64,000 nt of DNA from Phragmites australis (lineage: Eukaryota; Streptophyta; Magnoliopsida; Poales; Poaceae), in assembly GCF_958298935.1 (NCBI RefSeq), contig NC_084932.1, forward strand, positions 18,083,501 to 18,147,500, in the 5' to 3' direction. Each line of letters opens with the position of its first letter. The stretch's first letter is position 1. The position numbers and the translations under genes are program-made. Shown here in pieces: positions 12,490 to 24,170 of the stretch. Below the pieces are notes generated by a model that worked only from the letters and a program-made list of their open reading frames with translations, ran no database searches and was not told the origin of the DNA.

Positions 12490-12833
12490 CGGGGGCTGCA
12501 CCCTGGTTGTATTTCGGTTAGTAGGCGTCTTGTAGGTACAACAAAGAAGAGATTGATTTCTGCATAAGGATACAACAAAGAACTGGACCATGACGACTCC
12601 AGGTCAATGGGTGAGACATCAATTTCGCCCTTTCAGAGGATAGAACCCCAGGAACTGGGGCCTGCAGTATTTACAGCACTGTTTTTGGAGCGGGTAGTAT
12701 ATGTTGTATACAGAAATGAGGGGTGGAGTGCGAGGGTTCTGTTTTTCGTGTTTTCACAAGCATTGTGCATCGATATTTACCACTTGTGCACAGGGGATGT
12801 ATTATGTTTAAAGGAAGATTATAGAGGTTTAGC

Positions 12834-12839
12834 AATAAA
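12834..12839 (+). promoter_or_regulatory. Probable polyadenylation signal of SEC24
   Basis: AATAAA lies 345 bases after the SEC24 stop codon, in an AT-rich stretch. It is the only canonical signal near the gene's 3' end, and a 40-bp palindrome begins nine bases further on. Confidence 0.55.
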
Positions 12840-12847
12840 ACTGTACC

Positions 12848-12887
12848 TAGCTAATAGTATGAATATGAATATTCATACTATTAGCTA
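12848..12887. repeat. Near-perfect 40-bp palindrome after the SEC24 poly(A) signal
   Basis: A 19-bp arm (12848-12866, TAGCTAATAGTATGAATAT) is followed by a 2-base spacer and its exact reverse complement (12869-12887). As RNA it would fold into an uninterrupted 19-bp hairpin. It lies where cleavage of the SEC24 transcript would be expected. It could be a small fold-back element or a 3'-end structure. Confidence 0.85.
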
Positions 12888-12902
12888 AGGACTTGCAATG
12901 CA

Positions 12903-13105
12903 ATTTGTAAGATATATATACGGCCACCTCGATCCGCTGAGCCAAGGCTGCCGCACCACTCGGCTGACCTGGCTAACTGGCCCTGCTCGCACGCCGTACT
13001 TGCTCTCGCAATCGGCGCGCTAGACCGAGAAGCCCTGTCGGCGGATAACCCCTCTTATCATGTTTGATCTAACTTGAGATAGTTCCTCATGCTAAAAAAT
13101 TTATA
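12903..13105. other. Intergenic, no feature recognised
   Basis: A short GC-rich patch (CGCTGAGCCAAGGCTG and similar) is followed by AT-rich DNA. I see no open frame, RNA gene or element end. Confidence 0.4.
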
Positions 13106-13109
13106 ATAT

Positions 13110-13410
13110 GGTATTTTTTTACATGTAGATGAATTATTACTTTCAGTTCTAATTTTGAATCAATAGTGATAATTAGATTATCACTGCAGGTTTAAGGCTA
13201 GAACCGACAATTATTATTGAATTATCATTGTCGATTCTCGATTTGAATCGACAGCGATATTTACTATCACTATTGACTCATAAACTGACAGTGATAATTT
13301 AGATTATCACTATCGTTAGTTAACTATCGGTTCAAAAACCGATATGAACTGCCGGGGATACCTGTTTTGAATCGACAATGATAACAAACTTTTTTTTAGT
13401 ATTGTGTGAA
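13110..13410. mobile_element. CACTA-like subterminal repeat debris
   Basis: Short words such as GACAGTGATA, ATCACTATCG, AACCGACAAT and GGTTCAAAAACCGATA recur in both orientations. This matches the inverted subterminal repeats of grass CACTA elements, including the two intact ones later in this window. The right edge (TTTTTTTAGTATTGTG) resembles a decayed copy of the TTTTGTAGTAGTG terminus. No left terminus or target-site duplication could be fixed. Confidence 0.4.
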
Positions 13411-14334
13411 TTGTTAGCATTGACATTATATGTTTGAGCATAAATATTTGGTGTTTTCCTATATTGATAACCTTGTCTATATATTCACTCTGATATTATC
13501 TTGATTAGCTTTGAGAAAAATTAAAGAGTTGTTTGTTGGGATTCTATTTTTAGGTTTTACTAAACACATGCAGACTATCATGACGACCTGACCTTGTAGC
13601 GACTGTTAGCGTGTAGCCACAGTGCTCACAAGGAGTACAGTGCTGCGCGAAGTTAAATTAGACTTGCAGGCTGGACTGGAGTGTCAGCGTGCTGACTGGA
13701 TCGTCCAGGTCATCCTGGCCTGGTCAATCTGAACTAGATATAGGCTTGCTGGCTGCAGTAGATATAAGCATGTGAGGCCACAGGTACGTAAATCTGTAAC
13801 GCATGCGCATGCAGATAGCAGCTAGTTAGCGCGTCCATATTAAGCAATCCAGTCCTACCCTGCGGCTTCTTCAATTTCATTGGGAGACTTTTGTTCGACT
13901 GTAACTGAATTTGAGATTTTTTTTAAGGTCCTTGAAAAGGTACCAACAAAAACTTACCAACTTTTGATGCATCTTAAATTATAATTTGTGGTACCTCCCA
14001 AAGCATGGTAATTTTGGATACACGTCAAAATCCGATGTTAAACCCTTCATAAATTCTTCGTTCAGTTTGATCTTCTAATTTTAAATAAGATGTCCATGAC
14101 TGATATAACAGCTTTTTTCTCAAACAGTTTGGACACCAAGTGGCTTCTCATAACCGACCTAATTTGCCATGCCAAATCATCATTCTTATCTTGTAGGATC
14201 ATCACGCTTATCTTTCAAACAAATTCAACGATACCGCTTCTGAACTGTAATATAACGCTTTGCTGGTGCAGGTATCTAATAGTGTTATAAACGTTTTTAA
14301 GAATTTGTATCTAACCTGAACTATCTCAATCATA
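13411..14334. other. Intergenic, no gene recognised
   Basis: AT-rich sequence without a convincing reading frame. Near 14296-14330 the string TTTTTAAGAATTTGTATCTA begins a stretch of about 35 bases that recurs with one change near 23920-23952. That suggests a dispersed repeat edge, but no element can be defined. Confidence 0.35.
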
Positions 14335-14963
14335 GTTCTAACCTTTTTGAAGTTAATTTATTTTGCTGTAATATAACCAAAGTTTATGAATCTTTTGAAC
14401 TCACAAATGTATATTTTAAGGCTTTAAACATATTGTAATTCACACATTGCAGTCTTTCTGCTATAGTATGCGTCTGACATTGTATCAATATATGGGATCC
14501 TCCTCATTAGCGCCGTACGCTCTAGAGTCGTTGCCTCTGTCACGGTTCAGCTGGTCATCGTCTAGATTTCCTCCCACGCGACGAGGAGCTCACCCGAGGA
14601 GGCCCTCTTGGTGCCGCTGAGGCTTCTCTGATGAGTCACGCATTTGGGCCCGTGATTACTGTAGTGCAGTTGTGGGCTCTCTACTCTACTCTTAGACTCA
14701 TGTCTCTTATGTTGTGCGTTCACACCAGTCCCTACTGAGACAACAAGTCAAGTCATGGCCTCTTGGGGGCTAGCTATTGGTACAACAAGTCAAGTCAAGT
14801 TAGTTCCTTCTGCAAGCGCTCTAACTGCAACTGCTATGCACGGTCTGTCTATCCATGTCTCCTTGGACCTAGGAACATGCATGCATCCATCCATGTGGCT
14901 CACAATGTGCCTCACGATATCGATGAATTATTGAGCCTACCAGGCCAACACAGTCTCTTCCGA
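14335..14963 (+). repeat. Tandem duplication, copy 1 (about 629 bp)
   Basis: This block and the following one start with the same long match (GTTCTAACCTTTTTGAAGT and about 150 further bases). They then share a GC-rich part with ATGAGTCA, GCATTTGGGCCCG and CAAGTCAAGTC words. Copy 1 also carries a tail (near 14876-14958: TGCATGCATCCATCCATGTG, then GATGAATTATTGAGCCTAC and GGCCAACACAGTCTC). That tail is missing at the end of copy 2 but found again near 21963-22052. No gene is recognised. Confidence 0.75.
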
Positions 14964-15480
14964 GTTCTAACCTTTTTGAAGTCATAAATTTATTTTGCTG
15001 TATATAACCAAAGTTTATGAATCTTTTGAACTCACAAATTTATATTTTAAGGCTTTGTACATATTGTAGTTCACACATTGCAGACTTTCTGCTATAATAT
15101 GGGTCTGACATTGTATCAATATATCGCAGTCATCATGGCATCCTCCTCCTTATTAGCGTCATACGCTCTGGAGTCACTGCCTCCATCACGGTTTAACTGG
15201 TCCTTGCCTATGGTTTCCTCCTACGCAATGAGGACCCGAAGAGGCCCTCATCTACTCCTGGCGCCGCTGAGGCTTCTCTGATGAGTCATGCATTTGGGCC
15301 CGCGATTACTGCAGTGCAATTGTGGGCTCTCTGCTCTATCCTTAGGGTCATGTCTCATATATCGTGCCTTCACACCAGTCCCTTCTTCTGGGATAGAAAG
15401 TCAAGTCATGGCCTCTTGGGGGTAGCTATTGGTACAGCAAGTCAAGTCAGTTCCTTCTGCAACTGCTATGCACGGTCTGC
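14964..15480 (+). repeat. Tandem duplication, copy 2, 3' end displaced
   Basis: Matches copy 1 at an offset of about 629 bp with roughly 85-90% identity by eye, up to GCACGGTCTGCCTATCC near 15480. It then stops matching. The expected continuation appears about 6.4 kb away (21946-22055), so a large block seems to have inserted into this copy. Confidence 0.65.
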
Positions 15481-17904
15481 CTATCCTAATAAGGATTATA
15501 TAGTCCCGGCTACTGTGGTTTCCATTATCCTAGTCGTCCAGGGCTACTTCGAGATAGGTCCATTACCAGGTGCGTGGTTAGGTGCTCAGAAATTATGCCC
15601 CATCATGTACAAGTGAACAGTACCCCATATAGCATACTGTTTGATGACCGGAGGTGCATCGGAGTCGTCATGGCCTCATTCCACGTGCCTTCAGTACAGC
15701 TCCGACCAGACAAAACTTGTCCAAATCCTCTTCCTCTCGGACACCAAATTCAAAATTTGAAATCCAGAAGCAATCCAGAGGTAGAGGATGGGTGGTCGTG
15801 CTCCAACCCATGGCGACGCAGAGAGGCTACTCATGGCGTCTAATCCACTTCGGTGAAGCCTCATCGTCCATCTGCTGCAGGCGCCGTCAATTCTGAATCC
15901 TAGAGCGAGTGGATTAGACGGTCTTTGTGTGCTCGCAGAAGCTAGACATCGCCAGTACTTCTCCGACGGCATCCGATCGCGTGGTACCTCTTCATCTTGC
16001 TTCTTGTTTGGCAACTATGAAATGGAGGAGTTTCAAAGCTTAGTCACCCAGACCTCGAATAGATGTCAAAACAAGCTTGCAGGGCCAGACTTCCGTCGAG
16101 CGAAGGTCAATATGGTGCTAATCTATTTCTTTGGTAAGGTTCTGCGGTTTTTTTGGTTCATTGTTAATGCAGTTGTTTAAGAACCATTTCCCCCCCATGT
16201 CAGTGATGGTGGTAGTTTCATCAGATCTAGAACAGAGTGTACTGGGTACTGGGTCTAGCTTGGGCCATGATGTGCTTTGTGCATCCGATGGTTCATTGAG
16301 GTATACCTTCATGATCATTGTTGTTGCTTTTCAAGGTGCTAGTTTTGTAATGGTTTTTCATGCGTGGTACTTAGAAGATTTTAAAATATTTTTCATATAC
16401 AGCTTGATGCCTTGTGGTCAGTGTCATGTTACAGCACCGATCCCGTTTCATCTGTCCTCGTATCATGATGCATTGAATAGGTTAGAATGGTCACCTGTGT
16501 GAATACATTCTTTTTTAATGGTAACAATTGAAATTTGTATACGATGATGGCAGAAATCAGGTTAATAGTGTTTTAGCTGATCTGGTGCTATTTAGGATAA
16601 TTGTGACTTAAGATTGGAAAATTCTATGACAGTTATCCATTCAGCTTTGTACTTTGTAGTTTGTTAGGATTTTTGATAGTCTCTTGCTGATTCACCTGTT
16701 ACATATAGATGGGAGGGTAATCAGGTAGTTGAAGGAAGCCCATCAAACTCTTGTACTGCAACACAACATAGGCAATGTAATGTTGATATTGGCAATGCCT
16801 CTAACATCAGGTATGTGTGTATCTGAGTGATGCAATAAGTAGTGGTATGTACAATTGCACACTAAACCCTTTTTTTTTGGTGTTACGTTTATGAACAGAT
16901 TATTTGAGAATGAAGGATTGGAGCAAGTTTTAAAAGAACAAGATGACGACGATGATGCATGTACTATTACAGATGAAAACTTTGATCACCGTAGGTACAT
17001 TTTCTTATTTTTTGGTTGGCAGTGAGCACAATTTTGGCAATGTACAAGTTCTTGATGTGCAGTTCATGTGTTCATAGTAGTGTAGTGAATTAGGATGGTG
17101 GCCAGTTGTTAGTCCATGGTGGTTGTTGTGATCCGAAGTCATCTTCAAGTGTGCATTCATCTAGTTCAATGGAGACCTGGAAGTAGAGTTCACAAAACTG
17201 CGATGTAGGCTGAGGTAAAATTCTCAAAATTCCAGGTTCCTGAACATGGTATTATTGTGGACATTTTTGAATAAATGTGAAAGAGTTAATAATATTATGG
17301 TTGGATGTATCAAATTATCTAGAGCACTTGGGTATGAGGTTGAATTTTTTCCCTGTACAACATGTAGGACTACTTCACAGGACACAATAAATGAAGCAGC
17401 CAAACTGAGCTTTAGAGGCCCACCTCATAACTCTATAGATGGAGTGGATGTAGAACATTTGAGCACTGAACATGGTACAACACTGCATATGGATAGGTAC
17501 GTCAAGACATTATTTGCAAAATATACAAAATACTAGGGTAATCCATTTGCATCATGTATTGTGGAGTACCAGGACGTACCATTAAACATGGTACCACCAA
17601 CAGTATAATTGGAACCAAGCACATGCAGGAGCAACTCCAAGTGTTAAGGTCATTTAGGGTAGGTGTGATTACTGATGTTTCTACCTTTAATACTAATTGT
17701 AGAGCTCAACATTACCGCGTGTTGCAATTTTAGGAATTTGGGGATCAGAGACAGAGTGGTGGTACAACAAATGAAGTAAGGAATGGGTATGATGTTCCCG
17801 TGCTGAGTGAGGCAACTGCTTCTTGGAAGAAAAGGTCAACATTGTGGTTATTAAATATTGTTGTTATGTCTTCTTACTAAGGAATGAATATCTAACAAAA
17901 GAAT

Positions 17905-18570
17905 ATGGTCTATGTTGTTGCTGGCAGGAATCATACTGTAACTGGTCCAGATCATAGAGAAGCAGACCTCCAACGTCAAACTACTCTACAGAGAGCCTTG
18001 CTGAAGTTTGCAAATCACAACATAGATTATATTGTTGACCCTGTAGTTGGAACAGAGTTTGATTCTACTGAGGAAGTGTGTGAGTACTACAATCTTTATT
18101 CATGGGAGTGTGGTTTCGGAATGCGCAGTGAAAAGATAAGGTTATCTGAGAGTAAGAAAAGCAAAACTGGTGAGAATCCACAAGGGTACTAGCTTTCACA
18201 TGAACTTTATTGTTGCTGCAGGGTAAGTTCATGTTGTTGATTTTATCGTCCATGTTATTGTTTCTTTTTTCCTGCTTCTGTGAATCTTTTTGCAGATTTG
18301 AAGAGCATTTGATAGAAACTAATCCAGTGTATAATTTAGGGAAAGCCAAATGGTGCTGACAAAATTGTCTCTTTCTGGATTGGACCCCATGATTTGGTTG
18401 CATCACACTATGGATCATGGATGGAAAGTGGTGGAGCATATTTTAGTACACAACCATGTTTTATCTCAAACATATGGTGAGAAGAGGCAGTGACCATCAC
18501 ATATGCACTGGACAAGTACACAAAGGATCTTGTACGTGTACTCCGTGAGAACAATATAGGATTGACTAAA
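17905..18570 (+). pseudogene. FAR1/FHY3-type (MULE-derived) gene remnant
   Basis: The frame from about 17990 gives VGTEFDSTEEVCEYYNLYSW and then ECGFGMRSEKIRL. This is the start of the FAR1 DNA-binding domain found in FHY3/FAR1-like transcription factors and related MULE transposases. After a gap, 18370-18480 gives HGWKVVEHILVHNHVLSQTY, matching the end of the FAR1 zinc-finger region with its HNH. It runs on as GEKRQ, an in-frame TGA, PSH, and after a frameshift LDKYTKDLVRVLRENNIGLT. The DDE transposase core and SWIM domain are absent. Possible upstream exons between 15.9 and 17.9 kb (an acidic EQDDDDDACTITDE segment near 16935) fit a FAR1-like N-terminus but are weak. It is non-functional as it stands. 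Confidence 0.65.
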
Positions 18571-18670
18571 TCATGGCCAGCATGTACAAACTAGTTCAGC
18601 ACAGACTGTATGGTCTCATGCCTGAATCCACCAATAGATTGCATCCATTCAGAAGAATGGGACATTGGGA

Positions 18671-21556
18671 TTAAATGTCTACGAAAGGAAAATAAGAGAC
18701 CATATAAGTAGCCATGTTTTTGCTGACCGTGAAGTTTCTCTCAAGGAAATGTCGCCAATAGACTTCATCATCTCCAACACGAATGGTAACATCAAATTGA
18801 TTGAATCGTCTCATGAGAGCATCAATAATGAAATTGCCAAAAATCATTGGAATTGTAAAGTTGTCCTTCAACTCGTGGCCTATGACAATAAGGTAGCGAG
18901 GAAACGGGTGCATGATCCATGGGCTAGCTAAAATGAACCAGATTATGTTAGTATAATAACCCACAAGACATGTCCCATTGTATATACAAAACCAAGCAGA
19001 AATGTACCAATGTATTGACAAAATCAAGCATATTAAGATAATAAACTTGTCGTACCTCATAAGACTTCTATTTGAATAATTTTTGCACCAGGTGTACACC
19101 AGTTCAACTACTTCCTTGTCTGGATGAGGATGCACTTGTGCCATTGTCCAACTTGGTGCCTCAAAGGGAGCAACCCTAACCTCAACCTTCTTGTAGTCTA
19201 CTGTGACATTTTGTCCATACAGCACGCACCTTACCAGCACTATCCTTGTCAGCATCAAGCACTGCTATAATGTCCATTATGACATTCTCTGCATGCTGTT
19301 TTGTGGCAGAACGTGGTGAAAGCAGGTAGGCTGAACCACTTAAATCCTGATGCTTAGACACTATAGAATCAATGGGATGTATAGATGATGAAAGATGTGT
19401 CTTTGGCAACATTTGTGATTTAGGTGTGACAAAGGTGTTGCTTGGCTATGTTTCATGAATGCCAAGATCAAATGCAGGAGCATTTGGAGAATTACCTAAT
19501 TGATAAATATCATTAAATAAACAATTCCTCAATGGCATGGGATATGGTTCCGACACCAAATTAACAAAAAGGAAATACTACTACACATACCTAAGTTTGC
19601 CTTCCACTTCTTTGATTCAGATGTAGTATTTGGGATGTGCCAGGACCTCTTAGATGAGGCAGCAGAAGTGTCAACAGAGCTCTCTAATATAATGCAAACA
19701 ACATGTACTCAGATTTCACTACTAGATTACAAAGAATATATATTCAGATTTCAGCAGTTGATTCCATTCAATGAACAACTGTGTAATCCAAAGTTATGAT
19801 AGATAGAATCAAGATTGTACCATCATTGTCCCAAAAATTTGATGAAGCTCCATGAGACTGTACTGGTTGGTGCATCCTAACCATGGAATTTGATGGGCTA
19901 GCTACACATAAGAAGTCGAGTAGTTAAATATTGGAAATGCATACCAAGTGCTCAAATGTACAAGCACGAGACCTTGATTAAAATTGGTTGCATTGCCTTG
20001 GTTGGATTGTAGTGCAGGGGAGGCAGATTGAGGCTTCTTGTGCATCTTGAAGCAAACTTGCGCCAACCTGGTCAACCATCCAATCAGCAAAGATCGCATT
20101 GTGCTTCATCAATGCTGAGCGCATCAAGCTAACTTCTTTCATCAGTCTAGCATTGTGCAATTTAAGCTGGTCCATTACGTAGCAAGATTCCTGCAAATGT
20201 GTAAACAACACTCACCGGTACTTGATTCAAATAGGATACGAATTCAATGAACGATGCTGAACACAAATATAACTTACCAGGCTAGGGTATTTAAGTCTGA
20301 GGTAGGTACCAAAATCACCAGGATATATGAACATAAAAGTCTCAGGATTGATACTTGATACGCTAATTTGAATAGGAGGAGACATATGATTGATTGATTC
20401 AACCTGAGGTGATATATGGTCTCTCCTGGCTGCTGGTACATCGACCGCTTGGAAAGTATGTCTCATATACATAGATGAAACAGGAGGTCATACATGCGCA
20501 TAATCAACCAGGCCAATGTATCAAAAACTTTGATATGAGGAAGGATGTTATGTTGCTTGCTCAAGGAGCTCACATCAACATTGTCAAGAACAATATCCGC
20601 AATCCAAATATATATGCATTACTTACACAAGCTACACTGATATAAGGAAGCATGTGTGCCTGAAGGAAAAGATGACACCCGACTATGCGGGAGACATGAT
20701 GGTTCCAACTGAGAGCTTCACATACTTTCTGAGCAGCCTCCAAAACATGACCATACACATATCAGCACCAATTGAACCTATCTATCAGGTCTGGATTCTT
20801 AAGAGCTCACAAATATTCAATGTTGCCGTGGTCATATTTGGCAGATGGAGCTAACAAATGACCCATTACAAAAATAACAAAATCCCTCTTGAATCTATCA
20901 ATCTCTTGCCTACTAGAGTTCTCATCAAGGTACTCTTCCAACACACAATCCAGTCCCTTCAAACTCCTGACATCTTTACCATTCAAATCTAAAGTATGAC
21001 GAAGTAGATGTACTGATTTTGGAGTTATTTCAGCACTAAGCATGTCCATGTCTCCACTGGGAATACCAAATACAATACTCACATCCTTCTCGTGGACCAT
21101 GATGCTTTGATTCTCGGTCAAAATCAGCTGATTAGTTTCAGGATCCAGCCTACTGAGCAACCAAATGCTAAGATTGAGGTTCACCTTGCAGATGGAGGGA
21201 ACATCCAGGATGGCACCGAACCCCATCTCCCACACAAGCATCTTCTTGTATTCGCTGAGCTTGGATACAACAAGATGCACTGCTCTCACTGAGCATCGAT
21301 TTGTGATGCTGCTCGATCCACCACCTTCATCATCACTACTTATTGGGGAAGCAGGTGCAACAGACGACACCCTTGTACCGTGAGCAGGAGGAGCCAACAA
21401 ACTTTCATAGGCCGGCCTCCGAGGATTTCTAGGAAAAACCGGAATCCAATCATTGGGCCGTTTCTCCACCATTTTTGCAGGACACATGAGCTGTAGTGGG
21501 AGGGTTGTGCTAGGGGTAAAAGAGAATATTTTGTCTCGACGCCAGTGGTGAAGCAA
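18671..21556 (-). pseudogene. Ulp1-associated transposon ORF, broken
   Basis: The longest open part runs from 21556 down to 20807 (249 aa). It contains EMGFGAILDVPSICKVNLNL and then IWLLSRLDPETNQLILTENQ, the helical region seen ahead of Ulp1/SENP-type protease domains in large grass transposon proteins. The same frame continues past two in-frame TGA codons (20807-20809 and 20762-20764) through GHVLEAAQKVCEALSW to about 20570. Further pieces on the same strand appear at 19182-19412 and 18671-19258 (HPFPRYLIVIGHELKDNF; FNQFDVTIRVGDDEVYWRHF). The catalytic Ulp1 domain expected after this is not seen. Family assignment rests on memory of such ORFs. The gene is clearly broken. Confidence 0.5.
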
Positions 21557-21945
21557 AATATCAAAGTGGTTCTAGGTTAGGTACTACACACAGTTCATTG
21601 GTACAAGGGTACATCTTGGAACACAGGTGCCCAGCTCTAGGGCCTTCGTCTTGTACCTGTTGTACACCGCATAGGTAGAACGTGACACAGTACCATGTGT
21701 CAACACAAACCGTGGGCGCTAGCTAAAACCGTGGGACTCCATTGCCACCTGTCCTGTACTACCGTTCAGGCGCACGATCAGCAAGACTACTTTCAGCTGA
21801 CTTGTCTAATCGACCATAGAATCCTTTGCACCGCGCGCCAGGCAACGTATCTGACATCAACAATAAACATCCGAAAAAACAATATACGCCATTTATACGT
21901 CCCACTGCCAACCACTTCCCTCATCCCAAAGCAGCACTGGCGATC

Positions 21946-22055
21946 TAGATGCCGGGAACACGAATGCATGCATGCATCCATCCATGTGCCTCATGATCAG
22001 TCTCACGATGTGGATGAATTATTGAGCCTACTAGGCCAACACAGTCTCATCCTAG
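21946..22055 (+). repeat. Displaced tail of the 14.3-15.5 kb duplication
   Basis: TGCATGCATCCATCCATGTG, CTCACGAT, GATGAATTATTGAGCCTACT and GGCCAACACAGTCTC follow in the same order and spacing as at 14876-14958. This is the segment missing from the end of copy 2. Confidence 0.65.
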
Positions 22056-22059
22056 TTAC

Positions 22060-23013
22060 ATTTCACACCTAACAAAGTAACAACCGTCCATCCATGATCC
22101 ATGTGTTCGACGATACGCATGGTGCAAGAATCATGAAAAGGCTGACACATTCTCAATCACTAGAAAATAACGCATTGTATGGCCCGTCCCGGAGGCAATC
22201 TTTTTTTCGTGAAGAGAAGAAAACCGTCTTGATCTGCCAGTATAGAAATAGGTTGATATAATTCATGAGACTTAGCTAGCAAGCTGTTGTTTCCATTGTC
22301 ACATGATGGAAGCTTTTTTATTTACAAAGGTATGAAGGGAGATACATGCTACAACTCTGCTTGTTCTCAGTTGTAACAAATTATGGTTTGATCTATGTTT
22401 TCTCCAAACAAAAAGAAATAGTATAGCCTCACTGATCAATGTTGTGGAAAATCAATGTGATGCACCCAACATAGCTAAAAAAGACACAGTTAAACATTGT
22501 AGTTCGTGTGTTATCATGTAGTTTAGCTTTAGTCGAGAATTCACCACAACAAACTTAGTTCCGCTCATTCCTATCAGATAGAAATTACATCGAAAACAGG
22601 TTTGTATCATGATTACTATAAAAAATAGCTATAATATATTTTAAAAAAGAACTTATTACCAAGTTTCAATGTTGCAGGATATCATGCTCAATACATCACC
22701 ACCAGATCCTATGGAGATAGAGCAAACAGAGTATCTAATATTTTCTCTTCTGAAAACACAAAGTATGTTTTCTTACAAAATTTACAACTCACCAAGTTTA
22801 TTTGTCTTATACATAGGAGTTTATCATAAAAAAATATTATTGGAAAGAAAAGAACATGTGAAACAATATCTGATACACAGGTAAATTCAATGTAATTTAA
22901 TTGTATATCACCTGTTTGAGAAGTGCAAATCCTTGGCTAGATTGACTTATAGAATACATGCTATTTTAGGAAACTGTTGCTAATTGACTATGGGACTAAA
23001 ATTTTGTGAATAC
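22060..23013. other. Intergenic, no gene recognised
   Basis: AT-rich sequence with only short chance frames. No RNA gene or transposon end is evident. Confidence 0.4.
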
Positions 23014-23016
23014 TTA

Positions 23017-23300
23017 GGCCACTCTCAATGTCTTGTTTCTTAGATGATGTCTAAGAGGAGAGAGAGAGTAACAAATAGCTCTTAAGAAACAAGCTTGCAA
23101 TTTATGTATGTGTGTTGTTAGTTTCTTAAGGATTCCCAAGGTAATTTATGGTCTCACAATCATCTAAGATTACTCAAAGAGTTAGTTTTTTCTATAAAAA
23201 ACAAGTTCATTCTATCAAAATTTTAAATTTATTGTCACATCATCTTTTTGGTTAGATGGATATCTAATTAATATCTAAAAAACTAGCATTGGGAGTGACC
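23017..23300. mobile_element. Tourist-like (PIF/Harbinger) MITE, 284 bp
   Basis: The left end GGCCACTCTCAATG and the right end CATTGGGAGTGACC are inverted repeats differing at two positions. The trinucleotide TTA lies just outside both ends (23014-23016 and 23301-23303), the target-site duplication expected for PIF/Harbinger MITEs. The inside is AT-rich and non-coding, with repeated AGATG/CATCT and CTTAAG words. Confidence 0.85.
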
Positions 23301-23303
23301 TTA

Positions 23304-24059
23304 GCGTCTCTAAAATTGGTGACAACTAGCTTGATCCCAAGAAAGTTGCTGCTTCACATCAAGATACCACAATATGAAATGATTGGCTCAGTATTATCTA
23401 AAGCATGCAGAGAGATGATGGGAAAAAACTTTGGTGAACGAAAGTTAATTTCACTGGAATATAGTGGTACCGATCCTTGTGCTTAGACAATCACCGTGTG
23501 CTAGCCCCACTGAAACTGGTCATAAACGATTATTTCACTGGGTGAAAGAGCAAATTTTGACAAGACACATACGAGAGGCATATCACACAAAATGTGCCAC
23601 AACGAAGACTCATGATATAGTACAAGGTCAGAACAAGTCCAACTGCTCCATGGTAACGTAGACCAATTCACAAGCAAGAATAAGCATTGTGGCCATTAAA
23701 TTTGCTGCAATATTATTTGAGTCTGTGGAGCTTGCGGTTGTGTTTCCTGCATCAAATGAAATAGTCTGGTCACGTTACTGCATATGTTTCAATTGATAAT
23801 CAGAACCTATATGTCTATGAGCACTGTATATTCCACAAAAGTTTCTTCAATCTTCGTCAATGACACCGACGAGGACTCGTGATCTTTGCCAACTATCATC
23901 GAAGGAGATTGTATGTAAATATTTTTAAGAACTTGTATCTAACCTGAACTATAATTTGACTGCCTCTACAATCATTTACCACAGCATGCAGCTCAGGTGA
24001 AAGGGTGAGGAATCTGGATTCTGGATATTGATGCAAGCCATGCCACTGTGACGGAGCAG
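23304..24059. other. Intergenic, no gene recognised
   Basis: No convincing coding frame. Near 23920-23952 it repeats about 35 bases also seen at 14296-14330 (TTTTTAAGAACTTGTATCTA and onward), probably a dispersed repeat edge. Confidence 0.35.
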
Positions 24060-24170
24060 AAATTAACATAGATTGGTGATGCCACAAGACACGGTCTCGA
24101 TCGAGAAGGACGAGCTGTCCAGCGCTGACCACCCGTTCACCAATTCCTTGCAGAGACATCTGAAAAAGCA

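Larger units (their letters stand above)
15481..21945. mobile_element. Inferred MULE-like insertion with FAR1-type and Ulp1-associated ORFs
   Basis: This is the DNA between the two halves of the split repeat copy. It holds two decayed transposon-type genes facing each other: a FAR1-domain gene on the plus strand and a gene resembling the N-terminal part of Ulp1-protease transposon ORFs on the minus strand. Weakly inverted words (TGTACAAGTGAACAGTACC near 15607; TGTACCAATGAACTGTG on the minus strand near 21600) could be remnants of ends. I could not fix TIRs or a 9-bp target-site duplication, so the exact limits are inferred from the interrupted repeat. Confidence 0.4.
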
